Of a stretch of DNA of 64,000 bases, positions 33,916 through 48,900 are shown piece by piece. Position 1 is the first letter of the stretch; each line of letters starts with the position of its first letter. The DNA comes from Bemisia tabaci. Lineage: Eukaryota; Arthropoda; Insecta; Hemiptera; Aleyrodidae. The DNA lies in NCBI RefSeq assembly GCF_918797505.1, contig NC_092798.1:47762985-47826984 (forward strand). The letters are read 5' to 3'. A program made the translations under genes and the position numbers. Below the pieces are notes generated by a model that was not told where the DNA came from, did not search any database, and worked only from the letters and a program-made list of their open reading frames with translations.

Positions 33916-36900
33916 CTGTGGAAGAGAGAATAAAATTCTGAATTAAATATCAATTTAAAAAAAAAAATTAAATTCTCATCTGGAACCAAAATCAAGACTC
34001 TGTGAATATATTTTGACTATATTCTTTAATTCACAATAAGGAGCCCTTTTTTCCTAGTACATCCATTAAAACGCACATATCCACGGCCAAATACTGAAAA
34101 ATATGTTGTTTCTAAGGTGAGCTAGAAAAAATGATTCTTTGTTGCAATATTTTTTATCCACTCTGAGTATACTTACAAACACACAAGTATGACATTGGAC
34201 AAAGTCTGAGAGGAATTAATATGTGCGGTGGGGGGGGGGGGGGTGAAAAGTGTTCATATTTTACGGGGCTATTTGGATAAGGGAAGACTGAATACCAACT
34301 TTTCCTCTGCAAAGGTGCAGTCATGCTACCTATTATGAAGGAGATCTTTTGCATCAAACTTAAACTCTGAAAAAGTGAATAATTATCAGAGATTTTCTAG
34401 AGAAGAACCAATTCGACCCTCTTTTATTGAGAGTGCTCCCCAACCCCTTCCCACCAGGTCGGACAGTTATAGCGCCTTAAAAATGGGCATTTAGAACTAT
34501 GTACAAAGATTTGTTTTAGATGTTAACCTTTTCGTGAAGTAGATCTAAAGCCAGTTGAAGCCCGACCGCTTTCATGTCGGTTTTTTGGAGGGCAGATGTG
34601 ATGTACATGTGCATCTCCAAGAAGCGCTCCATAGCTCCGCCCAATTCAGCCTGCTCAATTTCCAGCTGGGACAGTAAATTCACAAACCATTCGAAAGATC
34701 TCTGATCTCTGTTGATCCAAAAGAAGTCCACCTAAGAAAGAAATATAAAATTATTCCATTATTAGCATACTTGTCCTTTTTTTCGAGGAAGTTATTGAAT
34801 ATTATACTTAAAATTTATTTCAATAAAATATGAGTGAAGGTTGGAGGTCTCGAATTGAACTGCGACCTGGATTTTTGAAATTGATCGTGACATATTCTAC
34901 GGGATACCAAAAGTATTTGCCACTGGAAACTTAAAGTCTAATTTTTCAGGCTATAATGTGATTGAAAAAGTTCTCCTAAAAGATCCTACGTTTGCACTTA
35001 ACGGTCCTTCTTTTCGTTTCCAGTCACACATACGTTCATTTTTCAATACTGTTTTCTTGAAAGTTCATTTTTTGGAGGGCATGGGTTCAAGCGACATGAA
35101 TCGATCAAAAAAAGAAAACGTGAAAAGATCGAAAACGATTTTATATGGACAAATTGCTAAAAAACCGGTGTCAATTTGATCGACATAAATCGATCGAAAA
35201 ACAAAACCGTGAATTGGTCGAAGTGTCTCGATCACCGATCGACACCGATTCGATCGCCAACCTTGAATCGATTGACAATCGCGTGAAAAAATCGACAAAA
35301 GCTGTGAGTCGATCGACAAACCCGTGAATCGATCAACAAACCTGTGAGTCGATCAAATCACGTCGATCAGTTCACGATTTTGTTTCTCGATCGAATCTAC
35401 ACCGGATTTTTAATGATTTGTCGTTCGAAGTGGTATCAATCGATTCGCACGTCGATAGATTCACGTTTTCATTTTTCGATCGATTCATGTCGATCGAATC
35501 CATACCCTCCTATTTTTTAGTGTTAATTCAACGCTTATGATCAAAAGTGACTCACTTTTCTTAAATGCATGATCGTGGGTGGAATGTCGCTGGCCCAGGT
35601 GTATTTGCACTTTGGACAGGAGTGCCTCGCTTTCCAGTAGCGATGCATGATGGATTGTAAGATGGAGGCAAACGGGGTGACTCCAATTCCTGTAGCGATC
35701 AAAACGGCGTGCTGGGCGCGGAATATATGACTGCTGGGTGCTCCGTACGGACCGTCCAAGAATATCTGTTACATAAAAAACAACTTATCATTAGTCTGAT
35801 AGACTTAGGTCTTAAGACTTTTAATAAAGGGTGATCAACACCGAAAAAAAATTGAAGTTGATTATAATTCTGGATGTAAAAAAAATGTGCGAGACTCATA
35901 AAATGCTAAATTACTCGCTATGGCAGTTAGTTTTACATCTCGGAATTGCTAAAGTAACTATCGTAGCGGGTAATTCAGCATTTTATAAGTTCTCACACAC
36001 TTTTTTTACATCCATAATGTTAAATCAACTTCACTTTTTTTCGGTAAAGACCACCCTTACTAGACTTTTTTCATGATTATTTTAGTTGAACGAAGTCGTT
36101 GACAGCGAGGAAGATTATGGAATCGACTCCAAGGTATTCTGATCTATCTATCCGAGCCACCTCCCACACATTCTTTGCGGGTTAAAAAAGGGGGTGGGGG
36201 CCCGAACTTTAAAAGTCTAGATTTCTAGGAAAATATTGATATTATCCATGAAGGAAAGTGTGGTTGATTTCTTGAGAAAAAACATGCTGTTTCCGAGCCT
36301 CTCAGTTGATTCAGCAACCTAGTATCTTTTGGAGAGAGGCTCTCCGACTCTGCCTTCTACATACAGCGGTCAATATTTCGGACATGGATAGGCCGATTTT
36401 GTACTTATAAAAGGAAGAAGTTCGCATCTTGGAGCACCCGTTGAAAAGTGGGACGGAGGAGCCCTTCTACCCCAAGCTAAATGTAATAAAAAATATTCGC
36501 ATTACCTCTAATGGTTTTCCGACAGGATAATTAATGTGCGCCGGACGAGTGTGTGGCGTTTCACTAGTTGGTTTATGTTGCTCAGTCTCGAACCTTCCTT
36601 CCTCTACGTTACTTTCTAAAGAGAAATTTGTCGACTGAAAAAAAAATAAATAAGTTAAATTTTAAATTTCAAAAAATTTTCATGTTTTTAATCACAGTTT
36701 TACATTTACATTACATTTTTTCTTGATGACATTCTGCTGATATGAAAGCGTTTAGTATCGCGAGTTCTCGCCTCGCCCCATCTCGCCTTCAATTTTTCAG
36801 ATGCAACACGGACATCCATCAAGCTCAAATAGTTGTATCTCTGCGCCGTCATCAACATGTGTATTTTCCCTCGCTCCATCGCGCCTTCAATTCTTCAGAT

Positions 36901-39900
36901 GCAACACGGTCATCCATCAAGCGCAAATAGTTGTATCTCTGTGCCGTCATCAACATGCGTCTTTTTCCTCGCTCTATTTCCATGTTATGTTGGTTTTCGT
37001 TGGTCTCATTTGTGATGGTGCTTGGCAAACTGATTTACGGCAAGTACGGGTTAATTTGACCCAACTTAGAACTTGGTGAATAAAAAAAGTCTTGGGCATC
37101 CGGGAAGGGTTTTGGTTTGCTTCTCTACTCTGCAAAATTTAAATATTTTTAATTTCCCCGGGGTTACTAGCCGATGGTGTGCCCTCTCATGGCGTATCCT
37201 GCGTCCTTTTCCCTAGGTACTATCTCGCAATCAGTAATTCCAATTTATGTTCTTATTTGTTCATTTCCAGATCTTGCTTTACACAATTAATTCAATGCCT
37301 GCATCTTTTTTTTCAAGTCTAATGAAAATGTTTCATTTCTGTCAATTTCTTTATAAAAATTGTTGAAAAAAAGTAAGAAAAAAAGGGTTAGCGATAGTTA
37401 CATATCGTTTGTTTTCCTGGAGTTACTCAAGTTTCCCTGGGTCAAAGCTCAAACGTTAGAGCAACAATTACTGAACTCGTCAAAAAAAGCTGTTATTGAG
37501 GAGGAAATGAAGAAATATTCATGCTTACCGTTAATTGAGACAACGGCTCACCTGTCGACTGAGAATCGATAAAGCTGATAGTTTGGCTTCACAACTTTCC
37601 AGACTCGGCGTTTTGAAAGCGATTATAGTGGGCTTGTTCCGCATGTAGCGGAAACTTTGGGCCAAAGACTTATTTTGAGGGCTCAGGTACGCAAGACCCA
37701 GAGATTGAAGTCTCGCCCGTTTCATTTGACATTCGTCGAAACTTTTCTCTGACTCAGATCTTTGGTATTCTCGCAGCCTAAAAAACCAACAAGAAATCTT
37801 CGATGTCAAATCAAATTTGGAAGTGTAGTATTCTCTATAAATAAACAACAGAACAACGAAAATCGGCACTTGCACTAGTCACAAAATCGTATAAAAAATT
37901 AGGCTCATCATTCCAAAAAAATTCGTTTCCGCAGCAGTCTCTGACTTGTTCCAAGATAAATACTTGTTTTTCGCGTAGGCAATTCATAAAGCCAAGTAGT
38001 ATTTTAGTTGCGAGGAAAAATAATAAATCGTCACCATCCGGCCAAAGTATCACAAGCGTCATGCGATGTTTAAAAATTTCCGCCGCCATTTTATTTTTTT
38101 TTTTACGGAGAAAATGTTCAACGAAGCTGTTAGAAAATTTCACATAATTTTTTGGGTGCTGCCAATAATATTCAGTGAAATTTAAAAAAATAAAATGGCG
38201 GCGGAAATTTTTAAACGTCGCATGGCGCTTGTGATGCTTTGGCCGGGAGGTGTCGAAATGTCACCATGCAATTTTCTTAGCTGTTCGTTGATGGAGGCAT
38301 TCGTTTTAAGTAAAAATGCCATGATAATCAATTTTTCTTCTGGTGTGTAGTAGTCAAAATGGCCAAAGGTCCTGATAATTTGGTAAAAATTCATTAACTT
38401 CTTTTCTAAGAATATCAATAAGACACTAATATCTTGATAAATATTTGTAAAACAATCTGGTAATCATCAAACTTGAGGCATTGAATTGTGAAATTTTCCA
38501 TTTGATAATCTGCACGAGAATTGCACCACTTGTAAGAGTAAATGCCAAAACTTACGCTAAAAGTCTATCCCTTTTCTTTGATCTGTTTTCCATGTCCGGC
38601 ATTGAGAACGATTTCTCCAGCGGTGTTTTACTTGTGAGTAAAAGTTTGTGGAGGTTCACTGGCTGAGGTTTTTTCGGACCACTTCCAGCATTGAAAATAT
38701 CTAAAATTACAGACAAGATGCACCAAATAATCAGATTTATACAGAATGAAAACTGATTCAAAAGGAGAAAAATTAACAGTCTTCCTTCATTTGATCTCAA
38801 AATCACTAATTGGAATATTTTTCATTTTTTTTTCAAATTCTTTTGTGTAGTAAAACTATGATGCTTCTAATTTATGAAACTATTTTTTTTACATAGCTCT
38901 GTGATTGCAATTTAAATTTAAATTTCTCATTTGAAAGTAAGGAGCAACTAAATGTACATTTCTCTAAATAGTTTGAAAGTTTAATGTTCCTTGATTTAAC
39001 AAGGAGAGTAACATGCTTTTTCTCTGAAAATTCTCATCAATTGAACTTCAGGAGTCCAGCCCTCACCACCTACCTCCTTTTTTAGCAGTAGTTACCAGGT
39101 CACTTTTGTAGTAACAATTAATTACAAATTTGGTACCAATTAAAACGCAAGATTGTTAATGGGACCAAACAATTTAAAATCGCAAAGGTAACTTTTTTTG
39201 ATGCTCATGTCAGTGTTAATTGACTTATCATTCGACATATTTGAGAAAAATATCTGAAAATCAGACTTAAGTTTCTAAATTTGCCTTCAAGAATTTTTTG
39301 TTTATTTATTTACCTATAGCAAAGGTGGGATTATGACCTTACCAGTGTTTGAACCGGCATCACTAGTGGATATATCACTGTCGGTTGAGGCAGTCATACG
39401 AATATTTTCCGGTAAACTAGAAAAGCTCTCGTTGGTATACCCAGACATATCTCTAAACATCACCATTTTTCCTCTCACGTTCAAACCGCTGTCTTTGCGT
39501 GAAAATTGCCGTTTTAATTGCCTGTTAACAACAAAGAAACCAAAAATCACCAAATTTTATGGATATAAAAATAACATTATTCTAAAAAAACATGACGGAA
39601 GCAAGTATTATCGAACTTTTTTAGCGCCTAATAGTACATTGGCAATAAGTACCTCGATACTGGCATAAGGCCTAAACAGTTTACTATTCTGTAATTAGTT
39701 TTCAATTATGTGTCAACTTATGCAAATTAGAGCGAAAAGACATCCAGGAAAAAATGTAGAAGTTATCCATGAATACAAAAGCAAAATAAATATATTATAA
39801 TATATAATATGATAGGAATGAAGTGATTAAGAAAGGGCATACTCTTGGAGTCGTTTCAGAGCCGTATTTGGCTCTGGAACTGTGGCAACTGCAGCGGGGG

Positions 39901-42900
39901 TTGGTTTGGGCTCAACAGTTGGTAACTCTTGATCGATGTTGTGCAATTTTTCCTGTTCCTTCTCAAAGTAGTTGTGGAGTCTATTGGTCCATTCTCCTAC
40001 ACCTCGGATATGAAGCCACATGTAGTCTGAAATGACCAGAAAAATGGTACATTATGATCCACTAAATGGTTAGCAGAATATAGGCCAGATTACGTTTAAG
40101 GCAAAGTCAATCTAACAATGCAAGTTTTATGTTCCCAAAAATGATTTGAATAAACTTGATTCTTTTCCATGCAGATTTAATCATTGGAAGAGAGATGGAG
40201 AGAAAAAAAGGTACCAATACATTTGCCGAATTCTTTGCCATTCGTTTACTATTATACACGGAGCATTCTCCTTCATGTGTCTCTTGATACCTTCAGCTTT
40301 ACTCTATCTTCTGGTACAAATGTATAGTGCGAAAGAAATAAAATGTCAAAACAGCAAGTTCTCAAATGAGACAGAGGATTTATTTGTTTTATCGATGAAC
40401 GAAGTAGCATACAGATAAAGTTAATTAATGGACGAAGATATAGTACCCTCTTGCTCTGGTGCACTGCTGATAGTGAAAGGGTGCCATTCGTATTTGGCTA
40501 TAGCAGGAACGTTTACGAACACATAATCTCCCGGATGGAAGTCAAAGTGAGGTGGACGCTTGATGACCAGATGAGTAACCTGTAACATTACATTCACTTT
40601 GTTGCTTAGTACTAAAATAATTAACGAAATAAAAAAGAGCATGCATTTTTTTATTCATGCCAGTAAAAAACAGTTGCTTCTATGAAAGAAAACACCAACA
40701 AGAGGGCTAGTGGTGCGTATTAAAAAAAAAAAAAATTGTAGACAACATTTCACAGAATAATCGATGAGGATATATGCTGAGAAGAACAATAAATTCTTTA
40801 AATTAAAAGGAACTCTTTCTATTGTGACATTGATCCCTAAGATCCGTAAGAATACATGCATGATAGGGCCCATGTCATAATGGACGTGACCTCCTTTGAT
40901 TCAAACACGTTGATTTTGGAGTACGGAACAACTACAGTTTTGGCTTCTCCATAAAATCATCTGCCCGTAGTGTGTAACTAATTGCACACTTGCTGTTGTT
41001 CTGCACATATTGGTTGTAAATGAGCCAGAATCAGTGGTGTGTACAACTCTTTAAAATCACAAGTTGGAAAACGCTGCGCGAGTTTGAATGACCGCGCTAA
41101 ACACTACGGTCAGCGCGGAAAGCATGTAAGCGCCTGCAAGACTACATGAATACTTCACGCACTGAGCGTACTGCGCGTTGCGCCGCGCAACGCGCCGGTG
41201 CGCGCTGTTAGTGCCTGCAAGTCTGCATGGATACTTCACGCATTGCGCGTACGCCACTGTATCCACCGCGCGCCTCAATCGTCGCGTTTCCCCATTTCCC
41301 GTCTCAAGGCTCAGATACACTTGCAAATTACAAGCGCTTGTTGAAAATGAAACACAATTCAGTTCAGTTTTGCACTCACCCTAGACGGCAATAACAAGCC
41401 AGAGCTGATGTAGGTTTTCCCTCGCTCGGATCGCATAAGCGAAAAACGGAAGACTCGCTCGCCGAGATAGAGTAGTCCTGGAATGATGTACCACTTCCAA
41501 AAGTTCGGGCCATGAATAATAAGCAGTATCCAGAACGGCACGTACAGCAAATGTGTCCAGTAGAAGATCTGAATATGTAGACCACAACATATTTTAATAC
41601 CATGAATAGTAAAAATAATTTCTCATACATGCTTTGCTTCTTTCTTCGTCCAGTTTCTCTCATTGTGCCAAACTATCGAAGAGAAGGAAATTGATTGGAT
41701 CTACTCAAAAAAGAGAAGAGGAAGTTGACTCAAGTGTAACAGAATTGCACCAAATTGCATCAACTTTTTAACCGATAAAAAGAGGTTTGAAGGTTCATTC
41801 CACCTTCAGATCCAGTGTCGAAAAAAAATTTTGACAACTATCTTCACATTTAAAACATTTTTCCACAACTTTGAATTTTTGAACGGAGCCAATGTACAAT
41901 TAATTGAATCCAAATCCACTCAATTTTCCCCCTTAAAATGCGGTTTGATGCATGTCTGTCAAACCTCTAAACTTATGTCCCAGTTAATGTAGTGGCTAGA
42001 AAATCACTGTATTATTTTAATCGTACTGTACTCGCTCACATTTCGTCGTTTACGAAAGAACGTAACTACATTGCAATGTTTTCAAATTTTCTCTCATAAA
42101 TTACATGTTAATTAAGGAAATCTTGGGAGTTCTAAACTTAAAATTTCGCCGATTTTTCCCCGGATTCCATGCAAAAATCAGAAAAATTTGAGATGAAAAT
42201 TGCACAAGTATATTTTTGTAAAATAAATCAATGGACCATTAGACAAGGTATGATTTTAAGCAATCTGATACATATTTCTTAACCAGAATTTCACGTAGAA
42301 CACGATTCGCACAACGAAAATTACTGAAACCAATTCCTAACGAAGATATTAACGTTTTTATTTCACATCGGTTACGAGGAATTTGAACTGCCCGCTCACA
42401 AGAAACTCAAAGTTCTACGTGAGTCAAATTGCGCACTACAACGGTTTCAATTAGCTTCTCAATCGAGCAATGTTCATTTCCCACCATGTGTTGTTCAACC
42501 TATAAGCAATTTGCTGCAGCTGAGCCAAAGCGTCAAAATTGAGGTTGCCAGATTTTTACATCGCAGAGACTGTCATGATAACGTTTAGCGCGCGATGTGA
42601 ATCACGTAGAGCATAGAATTTTAATGAGCGGGTGGTTTGAATTCACGCATCAAGAATCATTAAATATCTTCGTAAGGAGTTAATTTCGGTAATTTTTGCT
42701 GTGCGCATCGAGTTTTGCGTGAAATTTTTGTTAAGAAACATGTATCAAAATGCTGGAAATCGTACCTTGTCTACTGGTCCATCGTTTGAGTCAATTTGGT
42801 AACCTTGGAATTGAGTTACATTCCTTTGTCAGGGACACGACGATTTATAATCGTTCTAAAAAAAAAGAGGCTTTATGTCGAAAAACTGGAATTCAAATAC

Positions 42901-45900
42901 TGGTGCCGCTGCTGAGCAGATCGTACTTAGAATATATGTCATATGTGAACAAAGAATATACCCTGAAAATATCGACAAATTGAAGTAATAATTTGAAAGT
43001 TACTCGACGGTTGAATCATTGTCCAAAAATCAAAGAAGATTCTTCACTCAAACTTGAAAAAATAGGTCTGCTGAAAAATTGTCTGCGATGGACTAGGATC
43101 CTTACCTCGTGGATAGTTACATTTACAGTTGCCAAAGGTCGATGACTAAAAAGTAAGGTTTCATTGGCAAGTTAAACCGACTTTTTTTTACAAATTAAAA
43201 TTAGAACTGGATCCAAACTGACTTGAAATTAACATATTTTATCAATTTTTCGATAATATTTACACCCGAAAATGAGGCCTTCGGTATTATCAAACTTAAA
43301 GTCTGAACTTTTGCAAGGAATAAATATTGAGCGACCTTGAATAAAGTTTCCTTCCTGCCGGCTCATAATACACCTTAACGAGCAACCTCTCGAAACTGTA
43401 CAGAACATGGAAGCAAAGAAAACGGAAGGAAATGGAAGGAAAAAAGAAAGTATAAAGTTGAGTAAGTTTTCACCTCGATTGAAAAACTGATAGCAAGCGG
43501 AAGCAGCGCTTCTTTCACGAGCAGGTGCTTGTAAAATCATGATGATTATTAATTTTTTCAAAGTTTCTGATCCAGGGGTATAAACCACTGAGAGACCATT
43601 TAAAATTATTTTCCAGAATTTTCACTGATTGTTTTTAATCCTGTTTTTTTTTCATAAAATTCGTTCGTCGCTTAGAAAAAAATAACATGAATAAAAAGTA
43701 GTGTAATGTCAAAACGCTACCGTCAAAACTTGTGTTCTTGACCATCCGCATCGATTTCGAGTAAAAACACACTTGCGTAAAAATTCATCCAAAATAGAAG
43801 CTAGCACGGCACGCAAAAGGCAACTTAAGGAAGCATTGTGAGATTGAAAAACGCCAACTTACCATGACCCCCCCCCCCCCCAAAAAAAAAAACCCACATG
43901 AATCGTCCTGGATAGTATGATATCCACCGGGCTTACAACACTCCTATACTCGTAGAAGTTGAACTTGAATCTAAGTTCGATTTTGTATGACAAGAATGTT
44001 TGTTCAACTGAACTGAAACTTAGGTATAGAACATGATCCGAAAGTTCAAGAAGAAGATGTTTTTTCCCCTTGTGAAGACCATGTCTTCTGACATTCAACT
44101 TCAACTTTTGGACCTTAATTATATTTAAAATGAACTCGATTTTCAACTTGCATGATCCTACAACATCGCTTGGCCTCTTGTTGATCCAAAATTTAGGGAA
44201 GTTCAAGGTTGTCGATCATAAATCAAAAGTCAAGAGTGACAATTCTTAAAAGTTGGAAACACTGTCTTTCCTCCATTTAAATTTATGTAAAACAATCGAT
44301 TCTTGGTAGGGCAGCTTGCTTCATCTACAATCGATATTTTTAATGCTTTTAAATGGAGCGTTACCAACTTGCAAAATCGCCGCTGATTGTCAGTCATTAT
44401 CGTAGATTGATGGGAAGTACAGAAATAGAGAGACAGAAAGAGAGAAGTACCTCAAAACTGCCACCACGGCGGACAAAAGTTTGAGAACAGATGAACATAA
44501 TAGAGAGGATTGTGGCGAGAAGGACCCCAGTCGGGTTGGCCCAACCATCGATTAAACCGAACAGACCTGGCTCCGAGGTGAATAGCCACTGATATAGTGA
44601 GTAGTTATCCTTGTTCAGCACTGGATCATCCAAAACTACTAATCCTGTACACACAGATATCTCGATTTCAATTTTCAGTAATTAAGATAAAGTAACAATT
44701 ACAATACATGTTCATTTAGTATAATTCTAGGCCCCTTCATTTTTAGGCGGGAGCCTGAGTTAGCGATCCGGAAGTTCCATTTACTGAAATACTGTGAGGT
44801 GAGAAAAGAGAGCATTGCTTCACTAATAATATTATTAAATACATGTTTGGCAAAAACGACGGATTTAACGATATTTTTTTATCATTCAAAACCCGTGTGC
44901 ATGGACAATACTTGCGAATTCTTAGGTCTAAAACAATTTTTAGGTGAAGGCAATCAAGCTCTCGGAGCATTTGGGGGAGATATCGAGCTTAAGTAAGGTA
45001 AAATAATGACGTTTGCTGAAAATTCGCAATCACGGACCGTCCCTAAGTTACGTGACGCTCTAAGGAGGTTGGCCCTGGTAAAAATGGCAAGTGTTAGGTC
45101 AGTGAATTTTCCACTGAGGTCAGTGCAATTTGCTCTGAGGTCAGTTCAGTTTTCTCTGACGTAAGTGTTAAAGCACTTACCCAAGAAGTCAGCACTGAGG
45201 TAAGAGGCACTGACGTCGGGAGAAAGACTTACCTAAGTGCAGAGATGTCTCTGAGGTAAGCGGGACTGAGGTCAGGACTTGGTTCAGAGGGTAAGTCTCT
45301 GACATCAATCTTAATCGAACCGCATTCACTCCCAAAAAGTAGAGATGGCTCCCCCTTCCCCCACCCTATTTCATTTTCGTGGGGGAATATTTCCTCGGGA
45401 CACGGGGACCACAAACTTTATCTTTCAGAGAGGCATATTTTGTAGAAGGTGGGATTTTCTAAGAGGGAAGGAAAACTAGTTTAAGTAGCCACACTCTTGA
45501 ATAATTTGTTTTACCCTCTTCGTTTAAGATGGCACTTAAATAATTAAAACACAACAAAAAATGAGATCGATAAAAATATTATCACCGCTAAAATATGTAT
45601 TTAGATATATTTATTTAAGCATTATTATTTTTTTATAAAAAAAAAGTTTTAAATTTGGTTTTAATTTTTTTCAGTTTTAATTGTTTTTAAAATGTTTCAG
45701 TCTCAATTTTTTTTAAAATTTTCCTACTTTATTTTCAATTCTTTTCTAACTTTTTTACTCCTTTACTTTCAATTTTTGTATCTGCTAATTTATATTTTGT
45801 GTATAATTTCAACTTTCATTATTTTTTTTGCATCATTAGCTTTAATTTTGAATTTTAGTGCGATCCATTTTTTTTTTCAAAGAAACGTAACTTACAAAAC

Positions 45901-48900
45901 TTCATTTACATGTTGATTGATTAAAAAAGAATAATAGAAAAATTAAGTATCGGATTCACATTCAAAGACAAAATCATCATTTGCTGGCAAAATTACCCCA
46001 ATGGGGGCCCTGAAATGGTAAAATTACGCCCCTAACACGTACACGCGCAGGTAGTGTAGTGGTTCAATCGCTAGGACGATCACCGAAGTTAAGTTACGTC
46101 GGGCGTAGTTAGTACTTAGATTGGAGACCGCATGGGAACGAGCGATGTCCCCTGAAGATAGTGATACTTGCTTGGGATTGAAAACTCACAGCAGCCCTCC
46201 CTGATCGTCAAATAGTGACTTAACGTACCTGGCAGATCGGTAATTAACGAAATTTTTGCCTGTACAGTATTTCTGGGAGTTTCCACTCCGCTTACGTCTG
46301 AGACACTTAGGTCAGTGCCACTTACATCAGAGGCACTTGCCTTTGGAACAGACCTAACACTGAGGTAGCAGATCAGCGCCCGGCAGCACTGACATCAGTG
46401 CTTAGGTCTGTTCCAAAGGCAAGTGCTACTGATCTGAGCACTTGCCATTTTTACCAGGGAGAGCGTTACGCCATTTTGTTTTTACGTATTAAAGGATAGG
46501 GACCTACGTCACGAAAACGTCGTTGCGAAAGGTCAAAGTTGCTTAGGCAAAAATCAGAGAGAATCGTGAGAAAACTTACCATTCGTACAATTATTGTGGT
46601 TCTGCTGGTTGCAACATATGTATTTGGATTTTTTTTTCACTGAAGTTTATTTCTCGAGACCAGAGAGTCAATGCAAAATAAGCAATGTAAAGTACAAATT
46701 GCTAGCCTTGCATGATTTTTATAATACAAGATTTGCTCATCGTTGGTGAAACTGCAAAAAATGTGTTTCTTTCGTGATACTCCAAAATCTCTGATCCCAT
46801 CTTATTTTAAAAATGAATGACAAACCATCGCTATTTCATGGAATTATCACACAAGATTCATCATATGGAGAGGGAAGATTTCGGGAATTCACTGTGAATT
46901 TTTCAATTCAAGCAATAAATTGTGATGGAGGTCATCAGCGTCACGAACTTCACGCGTTTTTTGTAGTTTTACCGACGTTGAGACAGAGAGAGACACTATT
47001 TTTAAGCCTAATAATGCTTCAAATTGATTTCAAGCCCGAAATCCTTTTTATTTGAGGATTAGGTGTAGAAAAAATGTATTGTAATTGGTGCCTCAGTGAA
47101 TCCGGAATCGCCTTAAGAGTGATATCGGCTCATTCCATTGCTCATTGTCATCGTGTGACCAAGCTAATGGAGATCTTGCAACAAATGTTTTTGTACATTT
47201 ATCTGAAGATCTAGGTTAATCCTAAGATTTGAACAATCAATCATTTTGAGCTTTCGACGTAAAAAAGAATAAACAGAGTTCAACTCAGGTGTGCTTCCTT
47301 GATTAACTCCAATATTGAAGCGCTGGGTGTGGAAAAGACACTTTTAAAAGTGCCTTAGGAAATGTATGTAATTCGTTGAAACTTTGACTAAATATTTTCG
47401 GCGATTTTACAATGATTTAGATGAATATTTTCGGGACGTTCAGTCAATTCTTTCCTCCCTCTTTAAAATAAATATTATCAACGTTAATTCTAAATTACCG
47501 CAACTGAAAAGTGCTTTTTTTACACCCAGTGCCTAAATTTAGATTGGCTCATGTATGTATCTCGATCTGCAATCTGATATAATTAAAAATCGTGAAAGGT
47601 CATTTTTTTTTCTTGAGAAGTAAGGCCGATGTGTTTAAAGATTGAAACATTTTAAGAGATATACACTGAACATACACATGCTGGTGGCTTGATGAATCAA
47701 ATCGAGCCGATCTTGGTTATTAACGATAAATATATGGCATGACTATCAAAAAGTATACCCACCAAAATTTAGAAGATGCATAATCGTGTGGAGGACGCTG
47801 TAGAAGAAAATGAAAAATCCCGTTAATTTATGAAAGTATATGTGTTGGTCCAAGGGTAGAAACATACTGAAGCCGCGTGTTCGCAAAAATGTGATGCAGT
47901 GCCTCAGCATCAGAACCAATACGAACATACAATTGAAATTTAAACACTGGCCTGAAAACATAATCAAAATTAAACTGTAAAATGAAAAATCTAGGTGAAA
48001 GGGAGAAGTATCGGAAAGAGAGCGTAATTATATATTTCATTAAAGTTTGAGGATCATTTCCAAAAATCAAAGTACTAATATTTAGAAAGAGGCTGCGGTT
48101 ATCAGGCATTTTGAAGCGTGATCAGCTTTAGTAAATGGAGTTTCAAAAATTTTCCCGAGGTGAGTTTTGTCAGTTTTGGTCTCTCCCCACCCAATACTGC
48201 ACATATATTTCACGAATAATTTGATAGCCGCAATTCTACTTAAACAACAATTCTCCTTTTTTCGTTTGAATAGAGTATTTTTACGTGTGAAGGGTAAGTG
48301 TTCAGCCTCAACAAAATTACGCTTTGTGCATTCGAGTAAGCATGCCGCCTCTACTGTTTTATTCTCCTATCATTCCTACCTATTCCACCATTACCTTTTC
48401 TATTATTTGTCGCTTTTTAATAGCTTGTTATAATCGGCAAAAGAAAACTCAATTTAATTTGCTCATTTTATCAGTCTCATCATTTGTTGCCACTAGATTT
48501 ATATAGAAATAAATTTAAGAGGAAAGTGTTAGCATGCCACGAAAAAATTAAGAGTTAACTCTATCACGGGAAGTAGCCAAGTGGTAGCTTTGACGGATCT
48601 CCAATGTTGGCATCACAGTTTTCCCTCCATTTAAATCCGTTGTAAATAATCGATTCTAGACCAGATAGTGTATCTTGATAAACGTCGATAGTTTTACATG
48701 TATTTAATAAGATCAGTTTTGTCACTTTGCTCAAGTCACCACTGGAGTCGCCTCAGCGAGGATAAGTAGAAATTTTTTCACAGCATGCTTACAACCCTAT
48801 TCCCTATTTTCTGAATACTTTATACTTCTATTCGTAAATAATTTTACACTCACCGCAAGCGCGAGCAATCATGACGTAGAAATTACTATGCCTATATTCA

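Noticed and set aside
43229..43588. 119-codon minus-strand frame in a Nox5 intron
   Set aside because: Phases and the NOX alignment are complete without it, and the sequence shows no known domain.
46046..46165. Functional 5S rRNA gene
   Set aside because: The paired 5' and 3' ends of 5S rRNA are not conserved and it is embedded in a TIR element.
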